Assembly (NCBI RefSeq): GCF_029784165.1
Contig: NC_073695.1
Coordinates: forward strand, 138,598,285-138,662,284
DNA: 64,000 nt
Origin: Wyeomyia smithii
Lineage: Eukaryota; Arthropoda; Insecta; Diptera; Culicidae
Direction of reading: 5' to 3'
Below the pieces are notes generated by a model, which was not told the origin of the DNA, searched no databases, and worked only from the letters and a program-made list of their open reading frames with translations. Positions 1 through 14,458 of the stretch are shown here, in pieces (the first letter of the stretch is position 1; each line of letters opens with the position of its first letter). A program made the translations under genes and the position numbers.

Positions 1-1261
1 AGTATTGTAGAGGAATCGGGACAAAATTGATATGATGGTGACATTTTACGTGGATCAGACACCAACCAATCGATTCCTGAGACTTTTTTACTCAATATGG
101 GACATAATTTGACTATCGCTTATAGAAATAAGCGCATATCAGTGCTCTAATCAATCCTTTTTTCTACCGAACACAAAAATATTAGTCATTCAATTTCATC
201 TTATGCGTTTTGTGCGAGACTTCGTACACCGTTCGTCTCTCCGAGCTATCGCGTTCAATTTCGTTTTCCGATTGCAAAATAAAATGAACGGGCATTACGA
301 TCATCTCTTTTCCTCTCTAATGTAGAATCCTCGCAATCCTGTTCGCACTACTTTATGACGATTTTTTTAGCATTTTCCTTTTGTTCAATATCCATTGATT
401 TTTAGTGGCAATGAACGACCGGAAAAAAAATCATTTGATCGGCAGTCGCTGTATGCTTCTGATGCGTATATTCTGTTACAGCGTTTTGGTGGCTGGAGAC
501 GCTTGTTTTTGTTGTTGTTGTTGTTAATGTTTAGCGATTATGGAAAAGCAAGGTGTTGAAATTGTTTGATTAATTCTTCATACATCTCTCAAAGTATCCA
601 TGGAAATCAAAGCATCGCGTTTGGACATGAGTAGTGTAGTTACATCTGTCAATGCGGCTAGCACTTTATGTTGCGTAGCTCGCGTCGCGGCGATGGTGTA
701 CTTTGTCCGAAGCTAATTTAGATTTTCGCATCGCTAAGTACGGGTCGGACTCGATTATATATAGTCTCCGATTTTTTTCCCCTATATATAATCAAATGTT
801 ATATATAATCGAATCAGAGAAAAAATGTTTTTTATTCATTTTACATGAATGTTTTATTATTTTCGAATAAATAGGAAGAATTTTATTTTTGGCTCATCCC
901 CCCAAACACAAATTTGGAAAATCTATACCGAGCGTCTTAGCAGAGTGATTTAAAAAATCAAATATCAAATCAAAATAATTATCGGTTTCCGTTAGACTCT
1001 ACTAGAAAACACAGTTCTTATAAAATTTATACACATATCTTGTAGTTATTTCTGGTGTAATTACTGTCAAATGAAAAGACAAAGTTAGATCAGTATATAT
1101 TGATTTGTCAACTCGTTTGTTTTTAATTTCTCAAATTTTTGAAAATTTTCAAACTATTTATTTTTTTTCTAAATATTTTAATTTCTTTTTTTATTTTTGA
1201 AATTCAAAGTTTTTAAATTATTTTTTATTTTTTTCCCTTCCTATCAAGCGTAACGTACATT

Positions 1262-1264
<3 letters not shown>
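1..1264. other. unassigned AT-rich DNA
   Basis: I see no gene here. The stretch holds a short (GTT)n run near 505-527. At 751-812 three copies of a GATTATATATAG-type word lie in inverted orientation and could form a small hairpin. A T-rich track at about 1110-1245 runs up to the retroelement fragment at 1265. If the carrier gene at 5762-15309 is intact, this may be intronic. Confidence 0.5.
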
Positions 1265-2766
<1,502 letters not shown>

Positions 2767-2770
2767 TATA

Positions 2771-4583
2771 CATGGGCGCAGCTACGGGGGGGCTAGGGGG
2801 GGTTGAAGCCCCCCCTAGAAAGTGTTTAGCCCCCCCTAGAATTTCCCAGAGAATGATTGTATTCGATATATATTCATTCCATATTACTTATCAGAGCATC
2901 AAAATCAACACAAATTGAGATGTCGTCATTCATTGGCTAAGAACTAGTTCTGCACCCAGAATCGATTCTCAACCCTTGCTCTCTTACTCACCTTACCAGT
3001 CAGACGAGAGCTGTAATAACTCGTGATGTATCAAGAAGTCGCCATTTTACTTGGTTTTGGGCTGTGTTTCACCCGTTCCCCAGACGTCTCATCACTCGCA
3101 AGTCTCTTTCGATCTGGTCGAGCCATCATGCACGCTGCGCCCTTTAATTTCTTGTGCCGGTAGGGTTGCTGAAGAGAAGTGATTTCACAGGGTTGTCGTC
3201 CGGCATTCTTACGATGTGACCGGCCCACCGCAACCTGTTGTCTTTCGCCAGGTGTGCAATGGGGTTCTCTCCAAGCAGCGCTTGTAGCTCATGGTTCATG
3301 CGCTGTCGCCATTATCCGTCGTCCGCTTATGCTCCACCGTAGATAGTCACCTTCTGTTCGCCGATAGGCACCTTCTGTTCGAAAACACCAAAAGGACTTC
3401 CGTAGAGGACTACCGGTTATATCAGGGTTTTGTAGTTTTTTGTATCGAAGTGATCATGTCCGATCATCACCGTGATAGGTGCGTACGTTCTTAATGTCTG
3501 AGAAGAACGGGCCGTCGTTGAGAACGTGGTCAACTTGTTTTGCTGCACGTCGGTCGAGGAAAGAAAGGACTTTGGACTGCTAATCCGCGGGAAGCTGCGA
3601 AGTTGGTGCATAGCAGGCTGTGCGGGCCGATAACCGGCTTATATAAGTCTTTCCTTCCGTTCATGTCCCCAACGACGATCTTGATGTCTCTACGCGAGCA
3701 GCTATCGTGCCTTGCGGCCACAAATCCACCGTACCTTCTCTCCTTTCCGTCAAAGCTCCTGGAGCGCAACGATCCGGGATCCGGGTCGTTAAGCGATCTA
3801 CTGTTACATGTACTGAGCTTCTAATCGTCGTCTTTAAGCAGGTATTAGACGACGCAAATATTTGCTATTTTTGGTACGATTTTTATTTGCACAAAATAAA
3901 TTCTGTATAAAAAAATAGCAAATATTTGCTTCGTCTAATGCCTGCTTTATTTCGTCGGCTGGGTTTTGAATTCTTGATTCTCCGTAGTATGTTGATTTTA
4001 GTATGCTGCCTTACTAGGGCTGCGATGCCTTGTCTCGCGACGGAGCTGCCGCCATAGATGTAGCTGGCGAGACACCGCATTTCATAGTTCAACCGTCCGG
4101 TCCGGATCAGTCGCTGTTTGAGCCGCCCCTAGCCTGTGGGGTAGACGCGCAGACAAGCTGCTCTCTAAGGAGAACAACTACCCCTTCCTGTCAGCATACG
4201 ACCAAGTTCCCACCGGTTCACCGGTTTTTCCTTGGTTGCTCGTATCCCAGTCGGTACCACGTGGAGGTAGGAATAGGGCATTATGCCTTGAACCACACTG
4301 GGCGCTATTTTAATCTAACTAGTACGGGTGAACTGTTAAAAAACCCTGCCCAGCCGTTAACCAATTCTGGCTCTCCTCAATAACGAATCAGTGTTGCTGA
4401 AAGAGCTTGGCGTTGACGGTGTGTTCAAGATATTCAGTACATCTTCGGAGATTCTATCCCTAAGTGATTTGTTTCTGCTTTTACGATACTATTTTAAGCG
4501 TTATTAAATAAGCATATACAAACTCATTTTCTCTCTTTTTAAAATGACATACATGAAAACTAGCCCCCCCTAGAGCGCCCATG
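2771..4583. mobile_element. hAT-like TIR element, copy A (1.8 kb)
   Basis: Both ends read CATGGGCGC followed by G-runs: the left end is CATGGGCGCAGCTACGGGGG and the right end is its inverted, shorter counterpart. Subterminal G7/C7 blocks can form hairpins. The element sits inside an (AT)n tract, so its target duplication cannot be read here, but a second copy (42298-44389) has an 8-bp duplication. Ends starting CA plus an 8-bp duplication fit the hAT superfamily (the P superfamily is the alternative). No transposase is visible; the interior carries a decayed retrotransposon-type endonuclease ORF. Copy A is inverted relative to the 42-kb copy. Confidence 0.7.
3020..4100 (-). pseudogene. decayed endonuclease-like ORF (CFDP2/RTE type) inside hAT-like copy A
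   Basis: Short minus-strand segments match an endonuclease/exonuclease/phosphatase protein of the kind annotated as craniofacial development protein 2-like in insects. A VVGDMN active-site stretch lies near 3680, CTNFAASRGLAVQSPFFPR near 3600, and a C-terminal segment with LDQIERDLRVMRRL character at 3031-3260. Many frameshifts and stops separate them. The same order is better preserved in copy B at 43030-44160. Known family relation: bovine CFDP2 derives from an RTE-type endonuclease. I infer capture of a retrotransposon piece by the TIR element; nothing here is functional. Confidence 0.6.
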
Positions 4584-5567
<984 letters not shown>

Positions 5568-5761
5568 GTGTTGAAATGTCACCATTTGTGGCAGAACACA
5601 CAATATTAATCCTGAATAGATATTAGTCTTTAGTCTACTATATAAAAATGGAATTCCGTAACGCTTAATATTATTGATATATATACCAACTTATTTTGAT
5701 TTATCAATATTTCTTCGAAGTATTACATTTTAGAGTTTGTAGTATACGATTTATTCCTTAC

Positions 5762-5885
5762 CTTCGCTGCTATGCGACCTGCATCCTGCATTTGAATTTT
5801 CAGGAGCTCCATTGGTGTTGTTATTATAATCTGACATAAGCCAGCTGAGCCTCCAGCAACCATTTGTCGAATTATAGACAATTTT
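5762..5885 (-). CDS. SLC25A22-like: mitochondrial glutamate carrier, coding exon 4
   Basis: This 124-bp exon encodes the start of the second carrier repeat. It reads KLSIIRQMVAGGSAGLCQ and then TTPMELLKIQMQDAGRIAAK, which contains the carrier signature P-x-[DE]-x-x-[KR] in the glutamate-carrier form PMELLKIQMQDAG. Mitochondrial glutamate carriers exchange glutamate with hydroxide or protons across the inner membrane. The acceptor is TATTTAG just right of 5885 and the donor is AAG|GTAAGG at 5762/5761. The exon enters in phase 2 (GG|A joins exon 3) and leaves in phase 0. The next exon is not in the window: 1-5761 shows no carrier sequence, so the downstream intron is at least 5.7 kb and holds the Juan-like and hAT-like elements. 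I see no disruption in the exon. Confidence 0.88.
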
Positions 5886-5939
5886 CTAAATACACATAAA
5901 TCGTAACGATCATAAATTTCATGTTATATTCACTCCTAC
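5886..5939 (-). other. 54-bp intron of the carrier gene
   Basis: GT (GTAGGAGTG) to AG (TTATGTGTATTTAG) on the minus strand. It splits a glycine codon as GG|A. The small size is typical of dipteran introns and contrasts with the 9-kb intron of the same gene. Confidence 0.85.
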
Positions 5940-6089
5940 CCGTCCTTTGTAGCCATATAATATCTGAAAAAATCATTAGCTGCCAACTTAATTGCTTTTT
6001 CAGGTGTTATAAGCAGTACATTAACAGCAGAGCCTCTATACATTCCAAAATAACCTTCAGCTTTATATGTTTTTTTAAAACAGTCGAAC
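5940..6089 (-). CDS. SLC25A22-like: mitochondrial glutamate carrier, coding exon 3
   Basis: This 150-bp exon encodes the end of carrier repeat 1, starting FDCFKKTYKAEGYFGMYRG and continuing NVLLITPEKAIKLAANDFFR, a run typical of SLC25A18/22 glutamate carriers. The acceptor TTTGCTTACAG lies at 6090-6100. The first base (G) completes an AT|G methionine codon begun in the exon ending at 15068, about 9 kb away. The length of 1+147+2 bp keeps phase at both ends, strong evidence for a real exon. The donor is GG|GTAGGAG at 5940/5939. The exon is open and looks conserved despite the transposon-filled surroundings. Confidence 0.9.
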
Positions 6090-6159
6090 CTGTAAGCAAA
6101 TGTTTCCATATTAGTATAAATGGACGGACTTCAAATAACTAGCAATATAATACAATACA

Positions 6160-6600
6160 ACAATAAAAAACCCAAATTAATCCATCTAGCTGTGAGACCC
6201 AGCCTTTTCTATTCCAACTTATTATTTGTTTAAATAGATTTACACGAACACTTCAATTTTCAGAAAAAAATACACCACGATAATATTTGCTGGATTTATT
6301 TTTCACTCAAATAACAAATATTTGGTGGCAAACAGTGAAACTATACCGAACATTTAAAAGATAACATTCAAACACCTATGAACATGCAATGACACATGCA
6401 AATAACATGAAATAAAAATGTTTCAAATATATGACGCGATTTTTTTTTATCGTGGTGAAATAAAAACTCAAATTAATCCACCTAGCGGTGAGACCCAGCC
6501 TTTTTCATTCGAACTTATTATTTGTTAAAACAGAATAACACAACACTCAAATTTCAAAAAAACACACGTTGAAAATTTCTGCTGGATTTATTTATAAGGC
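6160..6600 (+). repeat. two direct copies of a foldback-family terminus
   Basis: Near 6167 and 6467 the sequence CAAATTAATCCAYCTAGCKG followed by TGAGACCCAGCC occurs twice in the same orientation, 300 bp apart. This is the end motif of the foldback elements at 16738-21540 and 31695-40170, in a GTGAGACCC rather than GTCAGACCC variant. Each copy is followed by similar sequence ending in TGCTGGATTTATTT. I read this as two remnant, non-coding elements inside the carrier intron. Confidence 0.6.
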
Positions 6601-7089
6601 TGTGCGAGATTTCGAATGATTTCGTATGATTTCGTAAAACTCGAAACATTTGGAAATTTCGCGAAATTGCAGAAAAATTCCGTTGAAATTTCGCGTAATT
6701 TAACCTCCAATTTCACACGAGTTATCGTACGGGTGTTTTTTTTTTGTCGATTAGTTCTTGTGCTGCGCGATAACAATAGCCTGCATATATCGGCAGAAAC
6801 ATCTTCTGCACACTGGTAGGGGCAGGCTACCCCGCCAGTGATCTGATACGCAGCTGATATATCAGCAAGAATAATTCTCCCGCACCGCTGTTACCCCGCT
6901 AGCAGCACGGACCACAATACGATCGAGCGAGTGGAAGTCAACTACAAGTGGCATCTACAAGGTCGCGTGTAGGACACGGCCACTGTGTCACAACACGAAG
7001 CTGGATCGTCATTGTTTGTTCTGCGGAGACGCTCGATTAATCCTACTAACAGCCGTGAGGTCGTGACTTAGACGTTCGGTGAAGCATTC

Positions 7090-7152
7090 ACTTTAGAATT
7101 TTTATCATTATTATTAATATTATTATTATTATTGTTATTATTATAATTATTA

Positions 7153-7231
<79 letters not shown>

Positions 7232-7267
7232 TATTATTATTACTATTGTTATTAGTATTAGTATTAC
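7090..7267 (+). repeat. (ATT)n tract in the 5' UTR of copy A
   Basis: About 175 bp of ATT trinucleotides with interruptions. The intact copy has a related but shorter and differently ordered tract at about 61385-61530, so the array belongs to the element's 5' UTR and has drifted in length. Confidence 0.8.
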
Positions 7268-7401
7268 TGCCTTATTTTTATTTTGATCCATTGTAGTTTG
7301 GAAAAAATGTTTTTAAAATTTAATAGCAACTACTTGACCCCCTCCCCCCCACATTCGAATATTTATCGTTTGTGTGCGGTAGAGCGTAACGCTTCCGCAA
7401 A

Positions 7402-8781
7402 ATGGACGACATGCAGGTGCAACTATTCCTGGATGTGGAAACAAATGGGGAAGAGATTGAGATCTCCCCCATCAATTCCCCTCTACCTTCCCCGCTACCT
7501 AGCCCCGTACCAAGGGTACCGGCAACACGGGTGAAAGCTTACCCAGATGCTTCGAAAGGTCCGTTCGTAGTTTACTTCAGGCCCATAAAGAAGCCTCTAA
7601 ATTTTATTCAAATCGGCAAGGACCTGGCAAAACAGTTTTCGGACGTAACCGAAATTACAAAGGTTAGACCGAACAAACTGCGAGTTGTTGTGAGTAGCTT
7701 GAAGCAAGCAAACGCAATTGCTAGCTACGAGCTCTTCACGAGAGAGTACCGCGTGTACATCCCTGCCAAGGACGTGGAGATCGACGGTGTGGTTACCGAA
7801 GGAAGCCTCACGGTCGATGACATTTTGCGTCACGGGGTTGGCTGCTTCAAGAACCCCCTGATTCAAGATGTAAAGATACTGGATGTCGAGCAATTGCATT
7901 CAGTATCCATCGAAGAAGGGAAGAAGAAATTCTTCCCTTCGGATTCCTTCCGTGTAACATTCGCCGGATCCGCACTGCCGAACTACATCTCTTTGGACAG
8001 GGTTCGTCTGCCTGTACGCCTGTTCGTACCGCGGGTCATGCATTGCCAAAACTGCAAGCAGTTAGGTCATACAGCCACCTACTGCTGCAACAAGGCACGC
8101 TGCAGCAAATGCGGAGGCAATCATGCTGAGACCGCTTGTAGTGAGGATACTGAATAGTGTCTTTACTGCGAGGGAACTCGGCATGACCTTTCGGCGTGTC
8201 CCGCGTACAAACAGCGCGAGGAAAAAATCAAGCGTTCCCTCAAGGAACGATCAAAGCGCTCTTTTGCAGAAATGCTCAAGAGGGCTGAGCCACCCTCGAC
8301 AGGAAACATCTTTTCCTTTCTGCCAACCGATGAGGGTACATCTGACGATCCCGTCGAAGGGTGTTCTTATGCCATGCCAGAAGGATCTAGGAAGAGGAGA
8401 TTGATCAACTCTCCTAATCTTTCTCGCAAAGGTCGCAAGATAACCCCTAGCGGAATGACCAATAAGCCAACACAAAAAGCAAGCGGTGAAGAAAAACCGA
8501 AGCAAGTACCTCCCGGATTTAATTTTAAATCAAACCAGGAGTACCCACCGCTTCCTGGGGCACCAAAAACCCCTCGTGCACCCATTTCTCGATCAGAAGA
8601 TAAAAAAGAAACAGGGTTCGTAAAATTTTCTGATATTTTGGACTGGATATTTAAAACATTCAACATACCAGATCCCCTACAAAATATTCTTCTTGCCCTT
8701 CTTCCTACAGTGAAAACTTTTTTGAAGCAACTATCAGCAACTTGGCTCCTCATTTCAGCTATCATATCTTTCGATGACTAA
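7402..8781 (+). pseudogene. I/Loner-group ORF1 (gag-like), one premature stop
   Basis: This is the nucleic-acid-binding ORF1 protein of the retrotransposon. It starts MDDMQVQLFL, the same start as the intact copy, which has 463 residues. The first zinc knuckles CQNCKQLGHTATYC and CSKCGGNHAETAC are present. A TAG at 8155-8157 replaces the lysine just before the third knuckle; the frame then continues to 8781 with CLYCEGTRHDLSAC and a hydrophobic C-terminus ending SFDD. Its last 8 bp overlap the ORF2 start, as in the intact copy. Confidence 0.85.
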
Positions 8782-11700
8782 TACGGCGAAAGAGGTTAGG
8801 AATTTTATCACTGTATTACAGTGGAATAGCAGAAGTATCGTCTCCAAATTCGATCTATTTTCTCATTTGATAAATACATACAATTGTGACGCATTTGCGC
8901 TCTGTGAAACCTTTCTCAATTCAAACGATCAATTCAATTTCCACGATTTCAACATTATTCGTCGAGATCGAGACTCACACGGTGGAGGGGTACTTTTAGG
9001 GATTAAAAAGTGCTATTCCTTCTTCAAAATCGACCTCCCCTCGATCTCGAATATTGAAGCGTTGCCATTCAAACGAATATGAATGGAAAAGACCAATGCC
9101 TCACTAATATAGCAGAGTTGCTTCCCGCGCCTTTTTTGATATTGGGAGATTTTAATTCTCACTGTTCGCAATGGGGGTCGCTGTACGACGACAACCGATC
9201 TTCTTTAATCTGTAACTTAATCGACGACTTCAATATGACACTTTTGAATACTGGGGAAGCGACACGTGTACCTAATCCTCCAGCACGTGAAAGCGTGCTT
9301 GACCTATCCCTTTGCTCGACATCACTAGCGTTAGATTGCCGGTGGAGAGTAATCAACGATCCCCACGGTCGTGATCACCTACCAATTGTTATCTCAATTG
9401 CTAATGGGTCAACTCCAACGGATCCAATCAATATTGCGTATGACCTCACACTTAAGATTGATTGGAAGTCTTATGAGACCATAATATCGCAAAGAATCGA
9501 GTCCCACGTGGAACTTCTTCCGGAGGAAGAATACGCGTTCTTTTCTCGCTTGATCATCGACGCCGCGACTCAAGCTCAGACAAAACCGATACCCGGGGTA
9601 ACGATAAGACGGCGCCCTCCCTCCAAGTGGTGGGACAAAGAGTGCTCAGACCTGTACGCGCGAAGGTCCTCGGTGTATTTGGCCTTCCGAGAACAAGGCA
9701 CTATTGATTTGCTCCGAAAGTACGATGTACTGGATAGACAGATGAAGAGCTTGATAAAAGCAAAAAAACTCGGATTCTGGCGGCGGTTTGTAAACGCGTT
9801 GTCGAGGGAAACAGCGGTGAGCACTCTTTGGAATACCGCCAGACGCATGCGGAATCGTAACGTTTCGAATGAGTCCGAGGAGTATTCAGATCGCTGGATA
9901 CTCGATTTCGCCAAAAAGGTCTGTCCGGACTCTGTCCCCGAACAGAAGACCTTTCGCGACGCGTTTTTAGTAGCTACGGAAGAGTCTCCATTTTCGATGT
10001 TGGAATTTACAGTGGCTCTCCTCTCGTGCAACAATAAAGCTCCAGGGTTGGATAGAATTAAATTCAACTTGTTGAAGAATCTACCTGACTCTGTAAAAAG
10101 ACGCTTGTTGAACTTGTTCAACAAGTTCCTTGAGCTAAACATTGTTCCGCACGACTGAAGGGAGGTAAAAGTCATTGCTATTCAAAAACCTGGAAAACCC
10201 GCCTCTGATCACAATTCTTATAGGCCGATTGCTATGCTCTCTTGCCTCCGGAAATTAATGGAGAAAATGATCCTCTTACGGTTAGACAAATGGGTCGAAA
10301 CAAACGGTTTACTTTCAAATACTCAATTTGGCTTTCGCCGGGGCAAAGGAACGAACGATTGCCTAGCGTTGCTTTCTACCGAAATTCAACTCGCCTTTGC
10401 TCGAATAGAGCAAATGGCTTCTGCATTCTTGGACATTAAGGGGGCTTTTGACTCTGTCTCTGTTGAAGTTTTAACCGAGAAACTTCATTCGCAGGGACTT
10501 TCACCAAATTTGAATAATTTTTTGCTCAATTTGTTGTCAGAAAAGCATATGTATTTCTCACATGGTGATTCGACAACTTCCCGAATTAGTTACATGGATC
10601 TTCCCCAGGGCTCATGTTTAAGCCCTCTCTTATATAATTTTTACGTCAATGACATCGATAAATGTCTTGCAAATTCATGCACGCTACGGCAACTTGCAGA
10701 CGATAGCGTTGTATCCATTACTGGAAGCGAGGCTAACGATCTGCAAGGACCATTGCAAGATACCTTTGACAATTTGTCTGAATGGGCTCTTAAGCTGGGT
10801 ATCGAATTCTCTCCGGAGAAAACTGAGCTGGTCGTTTTCTCTAGGAAGCATAACCCAGCTCAGCTGCAGCTCCTACTAACGGGCAAAACAATCACTAAGG
10901 TTTTAGTCGCTAAATATCTCGGGGTCTGGTTCGACTCTAAATGCACCTGGGCTTGCCATATTAGGTATCTGACACGAAAATGCCAACAGAGGATTAATTT
11001 TCTTCGTACGATTACCGGAACCTGGTGGGGTGCCCACCCAGGAGACCTTCTAAGGCTTTACCAAACAACGATATTGTCTGTAATTGAGTACGGGTGTTTC
11101 TGCTTCCGCTCCGCAGCAAACACACATTTGATCAAACTGGAACGAATACAATATCGTTGTTTGCGTATTGCCTCAGGTTGCATGCAGTCGACCCATACAA
11201 TGAGTCTTGAAGTGCTAGCGGGTATTCTTCCGTTGAAACATCGTTTTTGGAATCTCTCTTACCGGTTGATAATTCGATGCACAGTTATGAACCCATTAGT
11301 AATTGAAAATTTCGAGAGGTTGGTCGACCTTCAATCTCAATCCAGATTTATGACTTTATAATTTGACTATATGGCTCAAGATATTAACCCTTCTTCATAC
11401 GATTCCTCCAATGTCGCACTTTTAGATACTTCTAATAATGCTATATTCTTCGACACCACCATGAAACAAGACATTCCTGGTATCCCGGATCAATTGCGAC
11501 CCCAAGAGATCCCTAAGATTTTTTACAATAAGTTTAAACATGTTAGTTATGATAAAAGGTTTTACACTGACGGATCTAATCTAGATGAGTCCACTGGCTT
11601 CGGTGTTTTCCACGAAAATTTCACCGCCTCCTACAAACTCGATGCTCCTGCTTCCGTGTACGTCGCAGAACTTGCTGCTATTCAGTACTCTTTTGGGATC

Positions 11701-12417
11701 ATCGAAACCCTGCCCATAGACCACTACTTCATCTTCACAGACAGTCTCAGTGCCATTGAGGCTCTGCGATCGATGAAGACTGGGAAGCACACCCCATATT
11801 TCCTGGGGAAAATACGGCGGTTTTTAAGTGCTTTAACAGATAAAAACTACCGGGTTACCTTAGCGTGGGTCCCTTCTTATTGTTCCATTCCGGGCAATGA
11901 AAAGGCTGACGCTTTAGCTAAGGTGGGTGCTATTGATGGCGATATTTATGTGAGACCAATTGCACAGGATGAATTTCATAGCATTTTGCGTCAGAAAACA
12001 CTCAACAGTTGGCAATCATCATGGAACTCAGATGAACTGGGACGGTGGCTACATTCCATTTTTCCTAAGGTATCGACGAAAGCATGGTTCAAGGGGTTGG
12101 ATGTAGTTCGGGACTTCATTCGCGTGATGTCCAGATGTCTGTGATGTATGTCCAATCACTATACGTTAAACACGCATCTCTTTCGTATAGGGCTTGTAGA
12201 CAGTAATCACTGCGTTTGTGGCGATGGCTACCATGACATCGAGCATGTTGTTTGGTCGTGTACCGAATACTGTGGTGTTAGGTCTGAGCTTATAGATTCC
12301 CTTCGGGCCCGAGGAAAACAACCGAACGTACCCGTTAGAGACATTCTGGGAAGCGGTGATCTCCAGTACATGACACAGCTATACGGGTTTATAAAAAATG
12401 CTGGCATTAAAATTTGA
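8774..12417 (+). pseudogene. I/Loner-group ORF2: endonuclease, RT and RNase H, broken
   Basis: This matches the 1227-residue ORF2 of the intact copy, cut into four or more open pieces (8774-9082, 9079-10158, 10234-11361, 11371-12144, 12148-12417). Visible motifs are LCETFL and LGDFNSHC (endonuclease), FLDIKGAFDSV, LPQGSCLSPLLY and QLADDSVV (RT), and FYTDGS, FTDSLSAIEAL and GNEKADALAK (RNase H). Defects are a 1-bp loss near 9060, loss of about 50 bp near 9103 that removes the LYIPPSAR segment, a TGA at 10156-10158, a TAA at 11359-11361 and a TGA near 12142. The RT catalytic box is LADD, as in the intact copy. Confidence 0.88.
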
Positions 12418-12530
12418 TTTCTTTTATTTGTTTGCTAGAACACAATTTCTGTCACAAACTGAAAGAGAATGATACACCCGGCTGGAGACACTAAAACGAA
12501 GACTCGGCATCTCTATGTTTACGCAGAAAC

Positions 12531-13999
12531 CTCAGACCAAAACTGCTCAAATAGAACATCACTGGTTAGCCACGTACAAAGATTTGTGATTAATCTTTTC
12601 AAAAGTGAGATGAAAAATTTATTTTTTGCTCCATCGGGATACAGAGTTGGTGTCTTCGGTAAAGTTATAGGTATAACCAATACAACCAACTTTGCCGAAG
12701 ACAAAAAATTCGTATCTGCTACTCAAATTGACTTAGAGAGTTTTTATTGAAAATAGACTTGTCAAAACACATTTTTCAATGAAACATATTTTTTTCTGTT
12801 TTCTAGGCCTTCACTATGTTCTACAAAGTTGTTAATAGAATCAATATACACAACTGTCTGGAAGGTACTATATTCGTATTGTTTGAAAAACTATGAGTTG
12901 TGGGCTATTTTTTTTTCGTTATATTTGAAATCACTGTATCTTTCTTAGGGGCAGGTAGATGCAGATTCGGTAGTAAGCATATGAAAGTATAACAATAGAA
13001 CTTTCAAACGCTGGTGGTTTCGCTAGTCCACGACTTTCTGCTGATGGGTTGTGTTCATAACAAAAAACCTTGTTTTTACCCTCTTTAATGATTTAACCAG
13101 GTAAGTATTTTTACCGCAGTAGCCGTTTTTTCAAACCGGTGTGTAATTTGGCTAACATGCATACGATGTGAATTCTATCGTGCTTGTTGGTGATAAAAAT
13201 GGTTTTAAATTTAATAGAACAATACGGAAGCACAAGTAAGGACGTGAAGGACGACGAGACAATTGTTTCATGCAACAATACAACATTATAACACAAATAT
13301 TATTAATACACGATAATCTCACAATCCGCTTTCCTGTTTTTTCTCATCAAATCCAAAATGAAATCTGAATCTTCTCTTTTAAATGACTTCTAATCAAAGA
13401 GCTAAAGAGCATTTCTAAGAATGTAAATAGTCATTATAGAAGGAAACAGTCACGCTTTGTGATCATTGGGTTTTGCGGCACAACGAATAAATTCTTGTTG
13501 CATTAAATATTCCTCGTAAAAAAGCAAAATTCAATGCAAGAGCCTTACGCTTACCTGACTCTAGTTACCACCAGGCTACAACACACTTTCGAAAATTACA
13601 CGAAACAAAGTACAGTAATAAAACTCTGTTTAGGGCATAAACCACAGGTTGAAACATGTTGGATATTAGCCAACTTCTCAATTATTTTGGATATTAGCCA
13701 AAATTGTTTCACATTTGTTGCCTTTCCAAATGCATTTTTCGACAATCGGCTTCCGTAGGGACCTTGTTTAGGGTGTTTATCATCACGGGAAACTGTTTTC
13801 TCGATGTTGGTAATAATGGCATATTAGCCAAGTTTTGATTTTTGGGCAAATAATTGAGAAATGTTAGTCTTATCAATGGGAGACACAAAATTTTACAATT
13901 TCAAAATCGAGTTCAGATTATTTATAGCAGTGATTCAGACTTTGCACTTAATGATTTCATTAAGGATATTTTAAAAAAGGTTAAAAAAGTAGCAAGAAA
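12531..13999. other. intronic DNA with a hairpin and short repeats
   Basis: No coding sequence recognised. At 12651-12703 the words GTCTTCGGTAAAGTT and AACTTTGCCGAAGAC form a stem of about 15 bp. The word ATATTAGCCAA occurs three times between 13660 and 13835. The rest is AT-rich. Confidence 0.4.
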
Positions 14000-14458
14000 G
14001 AGGACCAGGATGATTGAAAAAATTAAAAAGCTCATTCTCATTGGCCTTCAATGAGCGAGCATTCCAATTTAGAATTTTGATTGGTTTATTTAAAATCATT
14101 GCTGAATTTTAAATTAGAAACAATTTTAATTGTAAAATTTGTACCTATTTGGATGGCTTCAAACATTGATTTTGCCTGCAACATGGCGTTCATAAGATCG
14201 AACATTGCTTGTTGCAGAAAAGAAAGTTTACCTGCCGTAGTAGGCCCCAGGCAGTTGACATTAGAAAAAATATTTTCGGTAGCAATATTAGCTGGGGTAA
14301 TAGGTGTACAATTATTTTCTAGCGTGTTTTGCTTACCCATATTAGCGGTCATTTTCGAACTACCAACATTAGGCGGTAGAATGTTCGAACTACCTGTAAC
14401 CTGTGCATATGTTAAACGAGTATGCAAAGGGGTAGAAGAAGTGGGCGGTACTATAAGT
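14000..14458 (-). pseudogene. Jockey/Juan-like fragment: ORF1 C-terminus and ORF2 start
   Basis: On the minus strand a frame reads VPPTSSTPLHTRLTYAQVTG and ends KLSFLQQAMFDLMNAMLQAK followed by IGTNFTIKIVSNLKF, the typical C-terminal end of a Juan-type ORF1. Immediately downstream another frame gives ILNWNARSLKANENELFNFF, the start of a Jockey-clade endonuclease. Similarity is lost after that. The fragment lies in sense orientation in the carrier intron. The first 15 residues of the apparent frame (14455-14499) come from an adjoining foldback-loop repeat, so the open frame is a chimera. Confidence 0.7.

Larger units (their letters stand above)
6714..12530 (+). mobile_element. I/Loner-group non-LTR retrotransposon, copy A (decayed)
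   Basis: This copy aligns along its length with the intact minus-strand copy at 55841-61983. It lacks the first 66 bp of the 5' end and loses similarity in the 3' UTR near 12530. Order: 5' UTR with an (ATT)n tract, ORF1 with zinc knuckles, ORF2 with endonuclease, reverse transcriptase and RNase H. Several stops, a small deletion and frameshifts make it non-autonomous. It lies in the carrier intron, antisense to the host gene. I found no target duplication. The assignment to the I/Loner group rests on the C-terminal RNase H domain and overall protein pattern. Confidence 0.85.

Noticed and set aside
2771..4583. P-superfamily rather than hAT assignment
   Set aside because: P-like ends also start CA and give 8-bp duplications, but the G-rich CTAGGGGGG-type ends fit hAT elements better. 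It is not fully excluded without a transposase.
7088..7291. Poly-isoleucine open frame
   Set aside because: It is the antisense reading of the (ATT)n tract in the I/Loner 5' UTR.
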